Source: an uncultured bacterium (GTDB lineage: Bacteria > Verrucomicrobiota > Kiritimatiellia > RFP12 > UBA1067). From it: a DNA stretch of 37,220 nt. A program made the translations under genes and the position numbers. The stretch covers positions 1 through 37,220 of the forward strand of contig CACZAK010000049.1 in assembly GCA_902779075.1 (NCBI GenBank), read 5' to 3'. Shown piece after piece: positions 9,712 to 23,783 of the stretch (positions are counted from its first letter, which is position 1; the number at the start of each line of letters is the position of its first letter). The notes under the pieces were generated by a model, which made no database searches, had not been told where the DNA came from, and was given only the letters and a program-made list of their open reading frames with translations.

Positions 9712-11156
9712 AATAGATGAAAGCAAAAATAATCATCCATGTTACCGTGGTCGCCGCATTAACGGCTTGTGCTGCGGATGGCCTGATGGTCCACTCAATG
9801 CTCACGCGCGACGGACGGCGGATGGTGTCGAGGCTGGAGGGCGGCAAGCGCGTCTATTCGCTTGTGCCCACGAACCAGCTGCCGGTCAACCTGCCGCCGG
9901 TGCGCGAGTGGAAGCTCTACGGCATCAAGGCCTCGCACACCGACATCGGTCTCACCAATCCGCAGTACATCCAGCGACACTGGACCGTGAGGCGCATCGA
10001 CGAGGCGGCGCGTCTCATCGATGCCGACAAGCGGGCCGATTCCGACCCGGCCGCGTACCGCTATGTGATGGAAGGCGTGTGGTTCTGGGACAACTACCAT
10101 CAGGACAAGGGGATGGACGCCGCCTGGCGCATCGTCACCAACTACGTGGCGCGCGGGCGCATGGACGTGGGCGTGACGTGCGCGGGTAATCACACGCATC
10201 TCTATTCCGAGACAGAGATCGACCGATCCACCCTTACGAAGCGTCTGCTGGAGCAGAAGTGGGGCATCCACACGCACACGTTTTTCATGGCAGACAACCC
10301 CGGCCTTAGCTGCTCGCTGATTGATCCGTATGTTCGTGCCGGAATACGCAACTGTATCTTCCTGCCCAACCAGTGGAACCCCATCCGCTCGACCATCTGG
10401 AAGATGCGGAAGGAAATGCTCACGTCCAACCCCGACTACAACAATCCCGACCTCCAGGGCGGTGGCAGCCGGATTGCCGTTTCATACGATCTTGATCTCC
10501 CGATGGTGTTCCGCTGGAAGGCGCCGGGCGGAAAGGAGTCGCTGCTCGTCTGGTGCTCGACGCACTACGGGCGCGGGTATGAACGGCTGGGATTGGATAG
10601 CAAGGTCAATCCGTCGCATGTTCCAATGGCCGAGGCGCGCATGCCGGAGTTCCTGGAGATACTTGAGCAGAAATATCCTTACGACGTGTGGCTCGCGGGC
10701 GTCTATTGCGACGACGAATGGCCGGGCACAGGTTTTGCGGACTTCGCGGCGAAGTGGAACGAGAAGTGGCTGTGGCCGCAGTTCCGCACGGTGGGACGCC
10801 TCGACGAGCCGTTCGACCTTCTCGAAAAGAAGTTCGGCGACAAAATCCCGACGCTCACGGGCGAAATGACAAGTGGTTGGTTGCAGCACGCCGCCTCGAC
10901 GCCCGAGCTCCTCGCCGACATGCTCAACGCCGACCGTTTGCTCAAGACGGCCGAGCGCCTCGGCACGTTCGCCGGCACGATCGACCGTGGGGCCGTGGAT
11001 CGTGCATGGTGGCACCTCATCCTCAACGATGAACACTCCTACGGCACGAGCGGCTACAAGGGACGGCGTGTGTTCGAGACGTGGATGCAGCACCGCGACT
11101 GGATCGAACGCGCCGCCGCGACCGCCTCGAATGAACTCGCCAAGGCCGTCGCAAAA

Positions 11157-11197
11157 ATTGTCCCGGATGTCTCGGTTGCCCCGGATGTCCCGGTTCA
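11157..11197 (+). repeat. In-frame CCCGGATGTCxCGGTT micro-repeat
   Basis: CCCGGATGTCTCGGTTG and CCCGGATGTCCCGGTTC occur in tandem, encoding a repeated PDVSVAPDVPV-type sequence. The words match those in the kinase juxtamembrane regions at 25600-25660 and 27090-27175. Confidence 0.5.
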
Positions 11198-11844
11198 CAT
11201 CTGCCGCGACGGCGTTAACGAAAACCGCTGGTACCGAGTGGCCGTGACGAACGGCGTGATCTACTCCATCTACGACAAGGAGCTTGCGCGCGAGCTGATC
11301 GACGGCCCCGCCAACCGCTTCTTGTACACGCGCAACAACCACAAGACGTGGGGAGGCGGAGCCCGAAAAGGCGCTCGGCGCGAAGGTGACGCGCCGCGTG
11401 TATCTGGTCGAGAACGAGAAGCGCATCGACATCGAGGACCGTTTCGAGCACGCGCGTGACCTCTTCAATAAAAAACGCTACAAGCGCTATGGTTACCTCG
11501 CGTTTCCGTTCGCCGTGCCGGGTGGTGCGTTCCGTGCGCACCTCAACGGCACGGTGATACGTCCGTACGAGGACTGCCATCCGATGACGACGGACGCCTA
11601 CTGCGCCGTGCGCGACTGGTGTCTAGTCGAGAACGCCGACTTCGGTGTGGCGTTGATGATGCGCGACTCAACGCTCACCGAGTTCGGCGAAATCCATCCC
11701 GACAAGACGTGTTACACCGGCAAGCCGCCGAAGGGCAAGACTGCCATCTATCCGTACCTCTTCACGGATTGGCTCCAGATGCACCAACCCGATGGAGATT
11801 CAATGAACTTCACGTTCCGCTTCGCGATCACGTCGTATCGTTGC

Positions 11845-11905
11845 GGCCCGCTCGGCGAGCGGGCCCTACCGAGTGCGGTGGTAGGGCCGCCTCGCCGAGG
11901 CGGCC
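11845..11905 (+). repeat. In-frame double palindromic element
   Basis: Two perfect 9-bp hairpins lie side by side: GGCCCGCTC (11845-11853) with GAGCGGGCC (11857-11865), and GGCCGCCTC (11885-11893) with GAGGCGGCC (11897-11905). GGTAGGG lies between them. The element is translated within the GH38 frame as a Gly/Pro/Arg-rich insert between two conserved segments. Confidence 0.65.
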
Positions 11906-12398
11906 GCTGGGCGCATGTTGCGCGGATGTGCGAGGACTGGCTTGATCCGTATGCGAAATGGATGCGCGAAAACAACGTTCCGCGCGTCACGCGCGAAACC
12001 GTTGCGGAGCCTCCGCCGGATTGGACAGGCCTTATCGAGAAGCCCCGCGCCGGACATGGCGAGAAGAACGGGCAGATGTACATCCTCTGGGGCGCGGAGA
12101 TGTCGCCCGACTTCGACCACTACGAACTCTGGCGCGACGGCAAGTTCCTCGCGAACGTCAAGAACGAGGCTCCCAACGGAATCCCATATCGCGTCGCCCG
12201 TTACAAAGACAAGGGACTTCCCACGCACTCGCGCCACGAGTACCGTATCCGCAAGGTGTGGAAGGACGGACGCAAGGATCCGCTCGGCGAGCCGTTCTAC
12301 GGACTTACAAGGGCGATGGATAATGTGCGGACTTCCGCCAGGACATCTCCACATCGCCGTTAGACCCACCATGAATCAAAAACAAAGGAGAACATAAG

Positions 12399-13348
12399 AT
12401 GAAAATACAGTATTTTAGGATGTTTCTCGCTGCGGTATTTGCGGTAATTTGTGCGTTGACCGCGCTGTCGGCGGCGGGTGAGAAGAAGGGACTATATCCG
12501 CAGACCGCTGCACCGCTGAAGTTCATGACGTTCAACATTTGGGGAGACTACTTCGGGAATCCCGTGGAGGAACGTGAGGCGGGAGTGGAGGCGACAATCC
12601 TCAAAGGCTGTCCAGACGTCGTGTCGCTCCAGGAAGTGACGCCTGGCTGGTACGCGAGCCCGATGTTCGCCCATCTTAAGAAGGCCAGTTACGCGGTCGT
12701 GCGCGGCGACGAGGACGCCGCGCTGAAGCGGGCCGCGTTCGAAGGGGAGAAGACGCCAAAGCACATCAACCACGAGCCGCTTCTCTACCGCACGGACCGT
12801 CTGAACCTGCTAGATAGCGGCACGGATTTCTTCCACCTGTCGCTCACGGCGTCGAAGAGCTTCACCTGGGCCGTCCTGGAGCGCAAAGCGGACGGACGGC
12901 GCTTCGTGGCGTTCGCGACGCATTTCTGGTGGCAGTCGAACGGCGTCGAGAGCGACGTCATCCGCGAGCTGAACGCCCGGCATGTCCTGTGGCTATTAGC
13001 GGACATCCGACGCAAATGGGGCGCGGACCTCCCGGCGATCCTCGGCGGCGACCTCAACTCTACCGACGCGTCCTTCGCCCACGCAATGCTGCGCAGTGGC
13101 GGTTTCGTGAACGCAGCCTCGCACGCGGACGTACGCTCGCCGCACTGCTCGCACCACGGCAATCCTGTGCGCGGTGCTGACGGCAAGTACCACGGCGCGC
13201 GCCGTGCCGCAGCGTACGACACGCCCGATTACTCGATCGACCACATTTTTTACACCAAGGGCATCCACGCGCTGAAGCACGAAATCATCACAGACCAGAC
13301 AGTGCTGGACGTCTCCGACCACTCGCCCGTGATGGTCGAGTTCGAGCT

Positions 13349-13352
<4 letters not shown>
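12399..13352 (+). CDS. Exported endonuclease/exonuclease/phosphatase-family protein
   Basis: 317 aa; ATG 12399 follows AGGAG at 12386-12390. A signal peptide (FRMFLAAVFAVICALTALSAAG) leads to an EEP fold. MTFNIWGD (residues about 46-53) carries the Asn, SLQEV the metal-ligand Glu, GGDLNST the catalytic Asp/Asn pair, and SDHSPVMVEF the terminal Asp-His pair, so all core catalytic motifs are present. Members hydrolyse phosphodiester bonds in nucleic acids, sphingomyelin or inositol phosphates; which substrate applies here is not clear. Its place behind two secreted GH38-like genes suggests a periplasmic role in the same nutrient-scavenging operon. Its last 4 bases overlap the end of clpC on the opposite strand, and no terminator is visible between the two converging genes. 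Confidence 0.88.
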
Positions 13353-15790
<2,438 letters not shown>

Positions 15791-15794
<4 letters not shown>

Positions 15795-16678
15795 GAAAGG
15801 ATGTCTTTCGCAAAGTCGTTGAGGCGGACGCCCGCGAAGGCGGCGCTGACCCGGTCGGCGAAGTCCGCGTCGCGGACGTCGCGCTGGCGTTCCTCCTCCT
15901 GCGTGGCGGGCGGCTGCGTGAACGGACGGTTCAGCTGGCGGCGCATGGCCTCGTCGATCTGCGAACGCGTAACACCGTTGAGGAAGCCCATGATCGCGGC
16001 GAGGCGGACGGGCGAGAGCAGGTCGACGTATTCGTAGGGGGAGAGCAGCCGTGCATGGCGGAGGATAGCCAGAGCGCGCTCCACGGAGTCGAGGAAGAGG
16101 AGCGGCTGTTCGTCGACGAGCGCCTTGCGCGCGGCGGTTTCCTGTTCGGCGAGCTGCGCGAACACGCGCGCGACGCGCGTGACTAGCGTACGTTCGGGAA
16201 GGCCTATTGCGGACTCGTTGCAGATGCGGAAAAGGTGCGCTACATTGTGAAGGCCGTCTGCGTCGATGCCGCTGTAGCCGATCCGCGTCGCCGTGAGGCC
16301 AGCGAGTACGGGCGGCAGGTCGCCGATGATGTGGAGCCCTTCGAGATGGACTTCGGCTTCGATGCGTATGCCCGTGCCGCAGTGCGCGGGGAAGGGGGAG
16401 AGATAGCCGAAGTCGGGATGCCAGGCGAAGCGGTGCGTTTCGGCGAGGCGGCGCTCATCCTCCTCGGCCTTCGTGTAGGCGGCTGAGATGTCGTCTGCGG
16501 TCACCCAGTCGGCGGAGATGGCGAAGGCGTCTTTTTCGCCGAACGGCTTGTCCGCTGGATTGCGGAAAAGGGTTATCCGCCCGCCGGCTAGGGCGTCGGT
16601 GGTGAGCAAGTTTGGATACGTGCCGTTGGACGGACGTTTCGGGGGGCGTCCGGGACGTCCCTTGGGACGGGCACTCAT
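15791..16678 (-). CDS. mcsB: McsB-like protein arginine kinase homologue lacking N-terminal catalytic motifs
   Basis: 295 aa, against about 350-360 for McsB. McsB phosphorylates arginines to mark proteins for ClpC. The C-terminal half matches the family: FAWHPDFGYLSPFPAHCGTGIRIEAEVHLEGL-type residues (16360-16450) correspond to the GYLT-x-x-P-x-N-x-GTG-R block, and the helical tail is similar. The N-terminal ATP-binding portion is not recognisable: there is no SSRIRLARN-like or NEEDHLRI-like motif, only a short basic leader (RPKGRPGRPPKRP) and about 70 residues before the conserved block. It overlaps mcsA and clpC by ATGA on both sides, so the operon is translationally coupled. It may be a pseudokinase acting as an adaptor or phosphoarginine binder, or a degraded gene. 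Family assignment is firm; loss of activity is inferred. Confidence 0.8.
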
Positions 16679-17241
16679 GTCGTCTCCTTCCCGTCGGCAT
16701 CCGACTCAAGCGCGTCGAGGCTTTTTTGAATCTCGGCGGCCTTTTCGTACTTCTGCAGCTTAATGGCCTTCTTCAGCTCGCGTTCCAGGTATGCGCGGGA
16801 GTCGGTTCCAGTTGTGCCTGCGGGCATTGAGCCAACATGCGTTGGACCGTAGTCGCCACGCAGGAACTTCGCGCGGATTTCGGCGGCGAAGGTCTTCCAG
16901 CAGCGCGGACAACCCAGCGTCCTCCGTTGCTCCAGCGTTTCCCATGTCGCGTGGCAGAGCGGACATGTCTTCTTGCCGTGCCTAAGCTCCTCTTCGAGAT
17001 GCCCCAGTCCGTCGACCAGCCCCATCGCCGCCTTGAAGAAGTTTTCCACGAACGGAGGCGGTTTCTCTCCGGGGCCGATGACGGAGACGTTTTCGCCTTC
17101 TTCGGACTCCCTTTTTTTCTTCTTTGAGTGACGGGCGTCAGAGGCGCACTTCTTGCAGACGTAGAGTTCCCGATCCTGTCCTTCTTTCTTCAAGTGCAGG
17201 ACGGTCTCGGCGTCTGCCTCGTGGCATATTTCGCATTTCAT
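16675..17241 (-). CDS. mcsA: McsA-like zinc-binding activator with UvrB/C motif
   Basis: 188 aa. McsA activates the arginine kinase McsB and helps deliver substrates to ClpC. It begins MKCEICHEADA with CxxC pairs at Cys3/6 and Cys29/32, and a second set at CPLC (about 97-100) and CPRC (about 115-118), giving two zinc-knuckle pairs as in McsA. The C-terminus has the UvrB/UvrC motif (YLERELKKAIKLQKYEKAAE) that contacts partner proteins. A charged KKKKRESEE linker separates the first zinc site from the middle region. It ends in an ATGA overlap with mcsB-like and starts 7 bases after rodZ-like, so all four genes form one minus-strand operon. Confidence 0.9.
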   Translation of the reverse strand: MKCEICHEADAETVLHLKKEGQDRELYVCKKCASDARHSKKKKRESEEGENVSVIGPGEKPPPFVENFFKAAMGLVDGLGHLEEELRHGKKTCPLCHATWETLEQRRTLGCPRCWKTFAAEIRAKFLRGDYGPTHVGSMPAGTTGTDSRAYLERELKKAIKLQKYEKAAEIQKSLDALESDADGKETT

Positions 17242-17248
17242 GGCAGGA

Positions 17249-19981
<2,733 letters not shown>

Positions 19982-20017
19982 GCGGCAGATACAGGCTTGG
20001 CGGCTGTGAGATTGTGG

Positions 20018-20023
20018 TATACT
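20018..20023 (+). promoter_or_regulatory. -10 element of GH2 gene promoter
   Basis: GGTATACT: -10 TATACT at 20018-20023, 56 bases before ATG 20079. The -35 is poor (GCTTGG at 17 bp or TTGGCG at 15 bp). Confidence 0.5.
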
Positions 20024-20078
20024 TTTCGCCCATTCAGCAGTCCAAGAAGGAACCTTCAACAGCAACAGAAAGGCGAAT

Positions 20079-22409
20079 ATGAAAGCAATAATCGGAAAGC
20101 GTCGTGGCGCACTGTTGGCTACAGTGGCTGCGTTATGCTCGATGGCGGAGGCTGTGGAGTTCTCAAAGGCCGGATACTGGGAGGCCGAAGGCTCGCCGCG
20201 CCGCGTTGAGACGCTGACGACCGGTTGGGAGTTCTCGCTCGACGGGTTCAAGACGAGTAAGAACGTCCCGTTGCCGCACGGTATCGACGAGGGCAAGTTG
20301 GGATTTGAAGCGTCGGGTTGTGTGAACCGACAGCAGCCCGCCTGGTACCGTCGCCGTTTCACGTGGAAGAGCGGCGGGGCGCACCAGTTCCTGCACTTCG
20401 AGGCAATCATGGGCAAGAGCCGCGTGACGCTGAACGGGAAACAGGTGGCGGAGCACTTCGGCGGCTATCTGCCCATCCACGTCGAGGTGACGGGTGTACT
20501 GAAGGAAGGCGAAAACCTCCTCGAAGTGTGGTGCGACAACTCCAACGATTCCTCCTACCCGCCCGGCAAGGCGCAGGACGTCCTCGACTTCACCTACTTC
20601 GGCGGCATCTACCGCGACGCCTACCTGATCGAGACGGGGGAGGCGTACGTATCCGATACCGACAAGGGCGGCGTGCGGATCACCTCGAACCTCGGCGCGG
20701 ACGGCAAGTGGACCGTGCGTGCCGACGTGACGCTTGGCGGCGAGGTGGAAGGCGCGAAAGCTGAGCTGTTCTACGACGGGAAGCCCGTGACATCTCCGTT
20801 CAACCCCGATTCGCCCGCGCTCTGGACGCCAGAAACGCCGAATCTTCACTGGTTGCGCGTGGACGTGAAGAAGGGCGGGCGGCTGACGGACTCCGTGCGC
20901 GTGCGCTTCGGCATCCGCGACTTCAAGGCGACGCTGGACGGACTTGTCCTGAACGGCAAGCCGTATGGCAAGAAGCTCTACGGCACGAACCGCCATCAGG
21001 ATTATGCGTTCATCGGAAACGCGTTGCCCAATTCGCTCCACTGGCGCGACGTGAAAAAGTTCAAGGACTGCGGCATGACCATCTTCCGCAATGCGCACTA
21101 TCCGCAGGACCCCGCGTTCATGGATGCCTGCGACGAGCTGGGGATGTTCGTGATAGTGACGACGCCCGGCTGGCAGTTCTGGAACAGGAAGAACCCGGAC
21201 TTCGAGCGGCGCGTCTACGACGATATCGAGAAGATGGTGCGCCGCGACAGGTCGCGTCCGTCGCTGTTCATGTGGGAACCGATCCTGAACGAAACGCACT
21301 TCCCCGCCGACTTCACCACGAACGCGGTCGGGGTGGTGAAGCGCGAGGTGCTTCCGCCGAACAACCTATGTGCCTGCGACGCGCAGTCGCGCGGCAGCGG
21401 GATTGTCGACGTGCAGTACGGACACCGTCCGATCAACGGACAGGTCTCGTTCCGGCGCGAGTGGGGCGACTACGTCGACAACTGGAACGCGCAGAACTCG
21501 CCTTCCCGCGTGCTGCGCGAGTGGGGCGAGACGGCGATGGTGCGTCAGGCACGCCACTACATGATGTTCCTGCGCGAGTTCAACGCCAACGCCGCGTCGT
21601 TCCTCGGCGGCTGCCTTTGGCATGGCACGGACCACGCGCGCGGCTACCATCCGGACAACTTCTACGGCGGCATCATGACGTACGCCCGCCAGAAGAAATA
21701 CTCCTGGTACGCCTTCAAGGCCGCTCTCACCGACAAGCCGTTCGTCTTTCCTGCGCATGAGCTCTCGCCGTATTCGCCGGACGACTTCGCCGTGTTCTCC
21801 AACTGCTCCTACAAGGCGACTCTCCTCGGCAAGCCGTACAAGCCCGGAGAGACGAAATTCGACTACGAGGCGCAACATCGCATTGGCGCGGCGGCGCGCA
21901 AGAAGGCACGCAAGGGCTCGGATAACCCCAACAGCTTCATCGCCGAGCTGCCCGATGGATCGAAGACCGTCCTCCTTCCGTCGATGCGTCTTGCGAAGAT
22001 TACGATGGCGCTCGATACGGAGGGGCTTGCTCCCGTTGCGGATGGCGGCGATCTAGTGGCCGTCACCGCCACGCTTGCTGATGCTGCGGGTATCCCGAAG
22101 CGCTACTGCACGGAGACGATTCGCTTCAACGTGGAAGGGGAGGCCGACATCGTCGGCACGAATCCCCAGGTCACGCGCTGGGGCGAGGCCGTGGTGTTGA
22201 TACGTCCGCGCGCGGCGGCGAATCCGAAGCCGATCACCGTCCACGCCGCGACCGTCCGCAGGGGCAAATACGCGCCCGCCTCAGGTGAGCTTACGTTCAC
22301 GCCGGGCTTGCCGGGCGTGAAGGCGTCTTCCAGCCGTACGACAGACGACGCGCGTCTCCGGGAAGTCGAGCGCCAGCAACACGACTTCGAGACAGGACGT
22401 CCGCGATAG
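20079..22409 (+). CDS. Exported glycoside hydrolase family 2 protein (beta-galactosidase/glucuronidase-like)
   Basis: 776 aa with a signal peptide (GALLATVAALCSMAEAVE). Domains in order: a GH2 sugar-binding jelly roll (residues about 35-190; HFGGYLPIHVEVTGVLKEGEN, FGGIYRDAYLIE), an Ig-like sandwich (about 195-285, RVRFGIRDF), and a TIM barrel with GTNRHQDYAF at 302-311, FRNAHYPQDPAFMDACDELG, and the acid/base in ILNETH (Glu405). REWGETAMVRQ at about 472 is a candidate nucleophile region. C-terminal sandwich domains follow. GH2 enzymes cleave beta-galactosides, beta-mannosides or beta-glucuronides; the specificity is not clear here. It ends 31 bases before the converging dapL stop. Confidence 0.85.
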   Translation: MKAIIGKRRGALLATVAALCSMAEAVEFSKAGYWEAEGSPRRVETLTTGWEFSLDGFKTSKNVPLPHGIDEGKLGFEASGCVNRQQPAWYRRRFTWKSGGAHQFLHFEAIMGKSRVTLNGKQVAEHFGGYLPIHVEVTGVLKEGENLLEVWCDNSNDSSYPPGKAQDVLDFTYFGGIYRDAYLIETGEAYVSDTDKGGVRITSNLGADGKWTVRADVTLGGEVEGAKAELFYDGKPVTSPFNPDSPALWTPETPNLHWLRVDVKKGGRLTDSVRVRFGIRDFKATLDGLVLNGKPYGKKLYGTNRHQDYAFIGNALPNSLHWRDVKKFKDCGMTIFRNAHYPQDPAFMDACDELGMFVIVTTPGWQFWNRKNPDFERRVYDDIEKMVRRDRSRPSLFMWEPILNETHFPADFTTNAVGVVKREVLPPNNLCACDAQSRGSGIVDVQYGHRPINGQVSFRREWGDYVDNWNAQNSPSRVLREWGETAMVRQARHYMMFLREFNANAASFLGGCLWHGTDHARGYHPDNFYGGIMTYARQKKYSWYAFKAALTDKPFVFPAHELSPYSPDDFAVFSNCSYKATLLGKPYKPGETKFDYEAQHRIGAAARKKARKGSDNPNSFIAELPDGSKTVLLPSMRLAKITMALDTEGLAPVADGGDLVAVTATLADAAGIPKRYCTETIRFNVEGEADIVGTNPQVTRWGEAVVLIRPRAAANPKPITVHAATVRRGKYAPASGELTFTPGLPGVKASSSRTTDDARLREVERQQHDFETGRPR

Positions 22410-22440
22410 ACGCGCGCGACGGTGACGCGGAAAACATTTT

Positions 22441-23664
22441 TTAGCCGAGAACCTTTGCGATGCGGCCAACGGCCTCTTCCACGTTCTCGCGCGAGTTGAA
22501 GGCGGAGATGCGGATATAGCCCTCGCCGGCGCGTCCGAAGCCGGCACCAGGAGTGGTGACCACGTTCGCCTCCTTGAGCAGGCGATCGAAGAACTCCCAG
22601 CTGTCGCCCTTGACGTTCACCCAGAGGTACGGGGAGTCCGTTCCGCCAGTGACGTCGTATCCTAGGGCGAGAAGGGCGTCCTTGACGACCTTCGCGTTGC
22701 CGAGGTAGAAGTCGATTGTCGCCTTCGTCTGGGCCGCACCTTCTGGGGAGTACACTGCCTCGGCGCCGCGCTGGGTGATGTAGCTGCAGCCGTTGAACTT
22801 CGTAGTCTGGCGGCGCGTCCAGAACGGGCGCAGCTCTGCGGACGAGCCATCGGCTTTCCACGCGACGAGTCCCTTCGGGACCACGGTGTAGCCGCAGCGC
22901 ACGCCGGTGAAGCCGGCCGTCTTGGAGAAGCTGCGGAACTCGATCGCGCATTCGCGCGCGCCGGCGCATTCGTAGATCGAGTGCGGGATTCCGGGCGTGC
23001 GGATGAACGCCTCGTACGCGGCGTCGAAGAGTATTAGCGCCTTGTTTGCGCGCGCCCAGTCGACCCATGCCTGGAGCTGTGCCTTCGTGGCCGTGGCGCC
23101 GGTGGGGTTGTTCGGGAAGCAGAGGTAGACGACATCCGCCTCAAGGTTACCAGGGGCGGGCACGAAGCCGTTTGCGGCGTTGCCGTCAAGATAGATAAGC
23201 CCCGAGTAGCGTCCGTCCGTGTTCGCGCCGGTGCGTCCGGCCATGACATTCGTATCTACGTAAACCGGATAGACGGGATCCGGCACCGCGATCTTCACGT
23301 CCTGTCCGAACAGCTCCTGGATGTTTCCACAGTCGCATTTGGCGCCGTCGGAGACGAATATCTCGTCAGAGGCGATGTCTATCCCGCGTTTCTGGAAATC
23401 GTTCTCCGCGATGGCGTCGCGGAGAAAGGCGTAGCCCTGCTCAGGACCGTAGCCGTGGAACGTCTCCCGCGCGGCCTCGTCGTCCACCGCCTTGTGCATG
23501 GCGGCGACCACCGCCGGGGCGAGCGGCTCCGTCACGTCGCCGATGCCAAGGCGGATGATCTTCGCATCCGGGTGCGCGTCCTGGTGCGCCTTGACCCGGT
23601 GGGCGATTTCGGTGAAAAGGTAGGAAGCCTGGATTTTCAGGTAGTTTTCATTGACGCGTATCAT
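22441..23664 (-). CDS. dapL: LL-diaminopimelate aminotransferase
   Basis: 407 aa, close to the usual 410. DapL converts tetrahydrodipicolinate directly to LL-diaminopimelate with glutamate as amino donor, supplying peptidoglycan and lysine. Fold-type-I PLP signatures are present: [42 protein letters not shown] (183-191), DAAYEAF (Tyr217) and the Schiff-base lysine in [15 protein letters not shown] (Lys248). The start ATG 23664 has AGAAGG upstream. It is divergent from the RpiB-GlyA gene. This route is typical of Chlamydiae, Verrucomicrobia, some firmicutes and plants, and is part of the lineage inference. Confidence 0.95.
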   Translation of the reverse strand: MIRVNENYLKIQASYLFTEIAHRVKAHQDAHPDAKIIRLGIGDVTEPLAPAVVAAMHKAVDDEAARETFHGYGPEQGYAFLRDAIAENDFQKRGIDIASDEIFVSDGAKCDCGNIQELFGQDVKIAVPDPVYPVYVDTNVMAGRTGANTDGRYSGLIYLDGNAANGFVPAPGNLEADVVYLCFPNNPTGATATKAQLQAWVDWARANKALILFDAAYEAFIRTPGIPHSIYECAGARECAIEFRSFSKTAGFTGVRCGYTVVPKGLVAWKADGSSAELRPFWTRRQTTKFNGCSYITQRGAEAVYSPEGAAQTKATIDFYLGNAKVVKDALLALGYDVTGGTDSPYLWVNVKGDSWEFFDRLLKEANVVTTPGAGFGRAGEGYIRISAFNSRENVEEAVGRIAKVLG

Positions 23665-23696
23665 TTTTTAGCCTTCTTTCTGTCGGAGGTGCAGTT

Positions 23697-23725
23697 AGTA
23701 TAGCACATTTCTGCGCACTTGTGCG
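23697..23725 (-). promoter_or_regulatory. dapL -10 and shared inverted repeat
   Basis: TATACT on the minus strand at 23702-23697 lies 33 bases before the dapL start. The perfect palindrome CGCACTTGTGCG at 23714-23725 sits at its -35 position and also covers the -35 of the divergent promoter, so one regulator could control both genes. Confidence 0.5.
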
Positions 23726-23747
23726 GGGTAAGTCATTTTGGTATACT
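23719..23747 (+). promoter_or_regulatory. Promoter of rpiB-glyA fusion
   Basis: TTGTGC (23719-23724), 17 bp, TATACT (23742-23747), 36 bases before ATG 23784. Confidence 0.7.
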
Positions 23748-23783
23748 ATGCGGCGCGATTTCAAACAACAAGGAAACGAAAAG

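Larger units (their letters stand above)
9717..12363 (+). pseudogene. Second GH38-like lipoprotein glycosidase, split by a +1 frameshift
   Basis: The first frame (9717-11459) and second frame (to 12363) together make one enzyme of about 880 aa. VVAALTACAADG is a lipobox, with Cys18 as the likely lipidation site. ASHTDIGLT near residue 73 is the GH38 His-x-Asp motif, and MADNPGLSCSLIDPYVRAG holds the region of the nucleophile. The frame breaks in the GGGG run at 11350-11353. Removing one G restores TWEAEPEKALGAKVTRRVYL and the downstream sandwich domain (RRVYLVENEKRIDIEDRF). The C-terminus is FnIII-like (YILWGAEMSPDFDHYELWRDG). Its start is 5 bases after the previous gene. The split could be genuine phase variation or decay, or a homopolymer sequencing error. 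A palindromic repeat sits in frame at 11845-11905 and a micro-repeat at 11157-11197. Its function is presumably alpha-mannosidase-like, paired with the upstream paralogue. Confidence 0.8.

Noticed and set aside
23721..23783. Upstream GTG extension of the RpiB-GlyA frame
   Set aside because: It includes the -10 box and lacks an RBS; RpiB proteins begin at the [11 protein letters not shown] start.
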